Assembly: GCA_902594855.1 (NCBI GenBank)
Contig: CACJNS010000007.1
Coordinates: forward strand, 1-35,113
From: an uncultured SAR86 cluster bacterium
Lineage (GTDB): Bacteria; Pseudomonadota; Gammaproteobacteria; Magnimaribacterales; AG-339-G14
Direction: 5' to 3'
Length of the DNA stretch: 35,113 nucleotides
Each line of letters opens with the position of its first letter. Positions within the stretch are counted from its first letter, which is position 1. Positions 33,865 through 35,113 of this stretch are shown piece after piece. Position numbers and translations under genes: made by a program. Under the pieces are notes generated by a model. It was given only the letters and a program-made list of their open reading frames with translations. It did no database searches and had not been told where the DNA came from.

Positions 33865-35113
33865 TGGAAAAACTTCAAACTTTTGATTCCTTAGTTTCTA
33901 AGAATGACTTTGTAATTAAATTTGCAAATGTGAATGGCTCTGGTTCAGCGAGTGCTAACCAAATGTTTGCTAAAGCAGTTTTCAGAATGGGTATTCCTGT
34001 AAGTCCAAAAAATATTTTTCCCTCAAATATTCAAGGATTGCCTACTTGGTTTGAAATCAGAATTAATAAAAATGGGTATCTTGGCAGTAAAGGAAGTGTT
34101 GACCTCTCTGTTGCGATGAATCCTCAAAGTTACAATCAAGATGTTGAAGAGCTCAACTCTGGTGGATATCTTTTATATGATTCTTCTTGGAAAAGAAATT
34201 TCTACAGAGATGATATTAACGTAATAGAAATTCCCCTCACTAGCCTCTGTGTTGAGTCTTTTACGAATGCAAAGCAAAGAGCCTTGTTCAAAAATATTGC
34301 CTATGTAGGTGCCTTGTCTGTACTTCTAGATATGGAGTATGAAATTTTTGAAGAACTAATATCTGAGCAATTTGCTTCTAAAAAGAACTTAATCGAGCCA
34401 AATCTTAAAGCTCTTAATATTGGAAGGGACTACGTTTTAAATAATTTGCCTTATCCGATTGGTTTGACGCTGGAAAGGATGGATAAGAATGATGGAAAAA
34501 TTCTTATTAGTGGGAATGAAGCAGCTGGATTGGGAGCTGTTTATGGAGGAGCAACTATTTGCGCTTGGTATCCAATAACACCTTCGACTTCATTAGCAGA
34601 AGGTTTTGAAAAATACGCTAAAAAATTTAGAGTTGATGAAAAAACTGGAAAAAACCTCTATGCAAGCGTTCAAGCAGAGGATGAATTGTCTGCGATTGGC
34701 ATGGCTATCGGGGCCAACTGGAATGGAGCTAGATCGTTCACTGCGACCAGTGGCCCTGGAATTTCGTTAATGAGTGAATTTCTTGGTCTGGCATATTTTG
34801 CTGAAGTTCCAGTCGTAGTGTTTGATGTTCAAAGAGGAGGTCCATCCACTGGTATGCCTACAAAAACACAGCAATCAGATATCTTGGCTTGTGCTTATGC
34901 TTCTCATGGTGATACTAAACATGTAATGCTTCTTCCAGAAGATCCAAAAGAATGTTTTGAATTTTCTGCAATGGCCTTTGATCTAGCAGATAGGCTACAA
35001 ACTCCTGTTTTTGTTGTTACAGATCTTGATATGGGGATGAACGACTGGGTTGTCGATGAATTGGAGTGGGATGATTCCAGAAAGTTTGATCGAGGTAAGG
35101 TGTTGGACTTTGA
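33864..35113 (+). CDS. 2-oxoacid:acceptor oxidoreductase alpha subunit (KorA type), 3' end beyond window
   Basis: ATG 33864 overlaps the upstream stop by one base; 416 codons are visible and the frame runs off the right edge. Residues ~18-190 are the gamma-type domain (NVNGSGSASANQMF at 22-35, FPSNIQGLPTWFEIRI at 52-67). From ~215 the pyruvate:ferredoxin oxidoreductase alpha domain begins: GNEAAGLGAVYGGA, WYPITPSTS (235-243), AEDELSAIGMAIGA, TSGPGISLMSE and QRGGPSTGMPTKTQQSD. This gamma-alpha fusion is typical of KorA-like subunits, whose partner KorB binds TPP and a cluster and is presumably encoded next. Substrate could be 2-oxoglutarate, pyruvate or a branched 2-oxoacid. Confidence 0.88.
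   Translation, partial: MEKLQTFDSLVSKNDFVIKFANVNGSGSASANQMFAKAVFRMGIPVSPKNIFPSNIQGLPTWFEIRINKNGYLGSKGSVDLSVAMNPQSYNQDVEELNSGGYLLYDSSWKRNFYRDDINVIEIPLTSLCVESFTNAKQRALFKNIAYVGALSVLLDMEYEIFEELISEQFASKKNLIEPNLKALNIGRDYVLNNLPYPIGLTLERMDKNDGKILISGNEAAGLGAVYGGATICAWYPITPSTSLAEGFEKYAKKFRVDEKTGKNLYASVQAEDELSAIGMAIGANWNGARSFTATSGPGISLMSEFLGLAYFAEVPVVVFDVQRGGPSTGMPTKTQQSDILACAYASHGDTKHVMLLPEDPKECFEFSAMAFDLADRLQTPVFVVTDLDMGMNDWVVDELEWDDSRKFDRGKVLDF

Overview
This is an A+T-rich, very compact bacterial chromosome segment with 37 protein genes (two cut by the window ends) plus one 27-codon candidate, and no rRNA, tRNA, CRISPR array or insertion sequence that I can see. Gene content and order point to a gammaproteobacterium: ileS-lspA-ispH, hisS-yfgM-bamB-der, sdhCDAB-sucCD, iscS-iscU-fdx-iscX, YajQ, BamB and RodZ. 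The small intergenic gaps, many 1-4 base stop/start overlaps and low GC resemble streamlined marine lineages such as SAR86; that placement is inference from memory, not a search result.

Layout. Positions 1-11438 (minus strand) form one chain, read from the right: fatty acid desaturase, msrB, murJ, ribF, ileS, lspA, ispH, dadA, ampD, yajQ and an ampG-like permease that runs off the left edge. The last four form a cell-wall recycling group. Positions 11477-13311 (minus) hold pdxB and a hexapeptide-repeat acyltransferase that probably starts at an ATT codon. Divergent from it, 13358-16210 (plus) carries a MATE exporter, tusA, a 27-codon membrane peptide and an MDR-type oxidoreductase. Positions 16213-31569 (minus) are a 15-kb co-directional array: iscS, iscU, an fdx-iscA fusion, iscX, ndk, rodZ, ispG, hisS, yfgM, bamB, der, sdhCDAB, sucCD and an unrecognised two-TM protein. 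Positions 31798-35113 (plus) hold a GltD-like Fe-S flavoprotein and a KorA-type 2-oxoacid oxidoreductase alpha subunit cut by the right edge.

The most interesting part is 29-34 kb. The isc operon is remodelled: iscR, hscB and hscA are missing from it, ferredoxin and IscA are fused in one 244-residue protein, and the HscA-binding motif of IscU (LPPVK) reads LPAIK. Divergent from iscS lies a flavoprotein with two ferredoxin-type [4Fe-4S] sites whose first ~60 residues look like the N-terminal (DUF6538-type) segment of phage tyrosine integrases. The 228-bp region between them carries five copies of AGGTACA at near-integral helical spacing; one sits inside the likely iscS promoter and one overlaps the flavoprotein's own start. 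A working hypothesis is that a domesticated integrase DNA-binding domain, fused to a redox Fe-S flavoenzyme, controls both its own operon and Fe-S cluster assembly in place of IscR.

Fe-S chemistry ties the window together: the isc machinery sits in line with, or close to, clients such as IspG, IspH, SdhB, the flavoprotein and (by family) its oxidoreductase partner.
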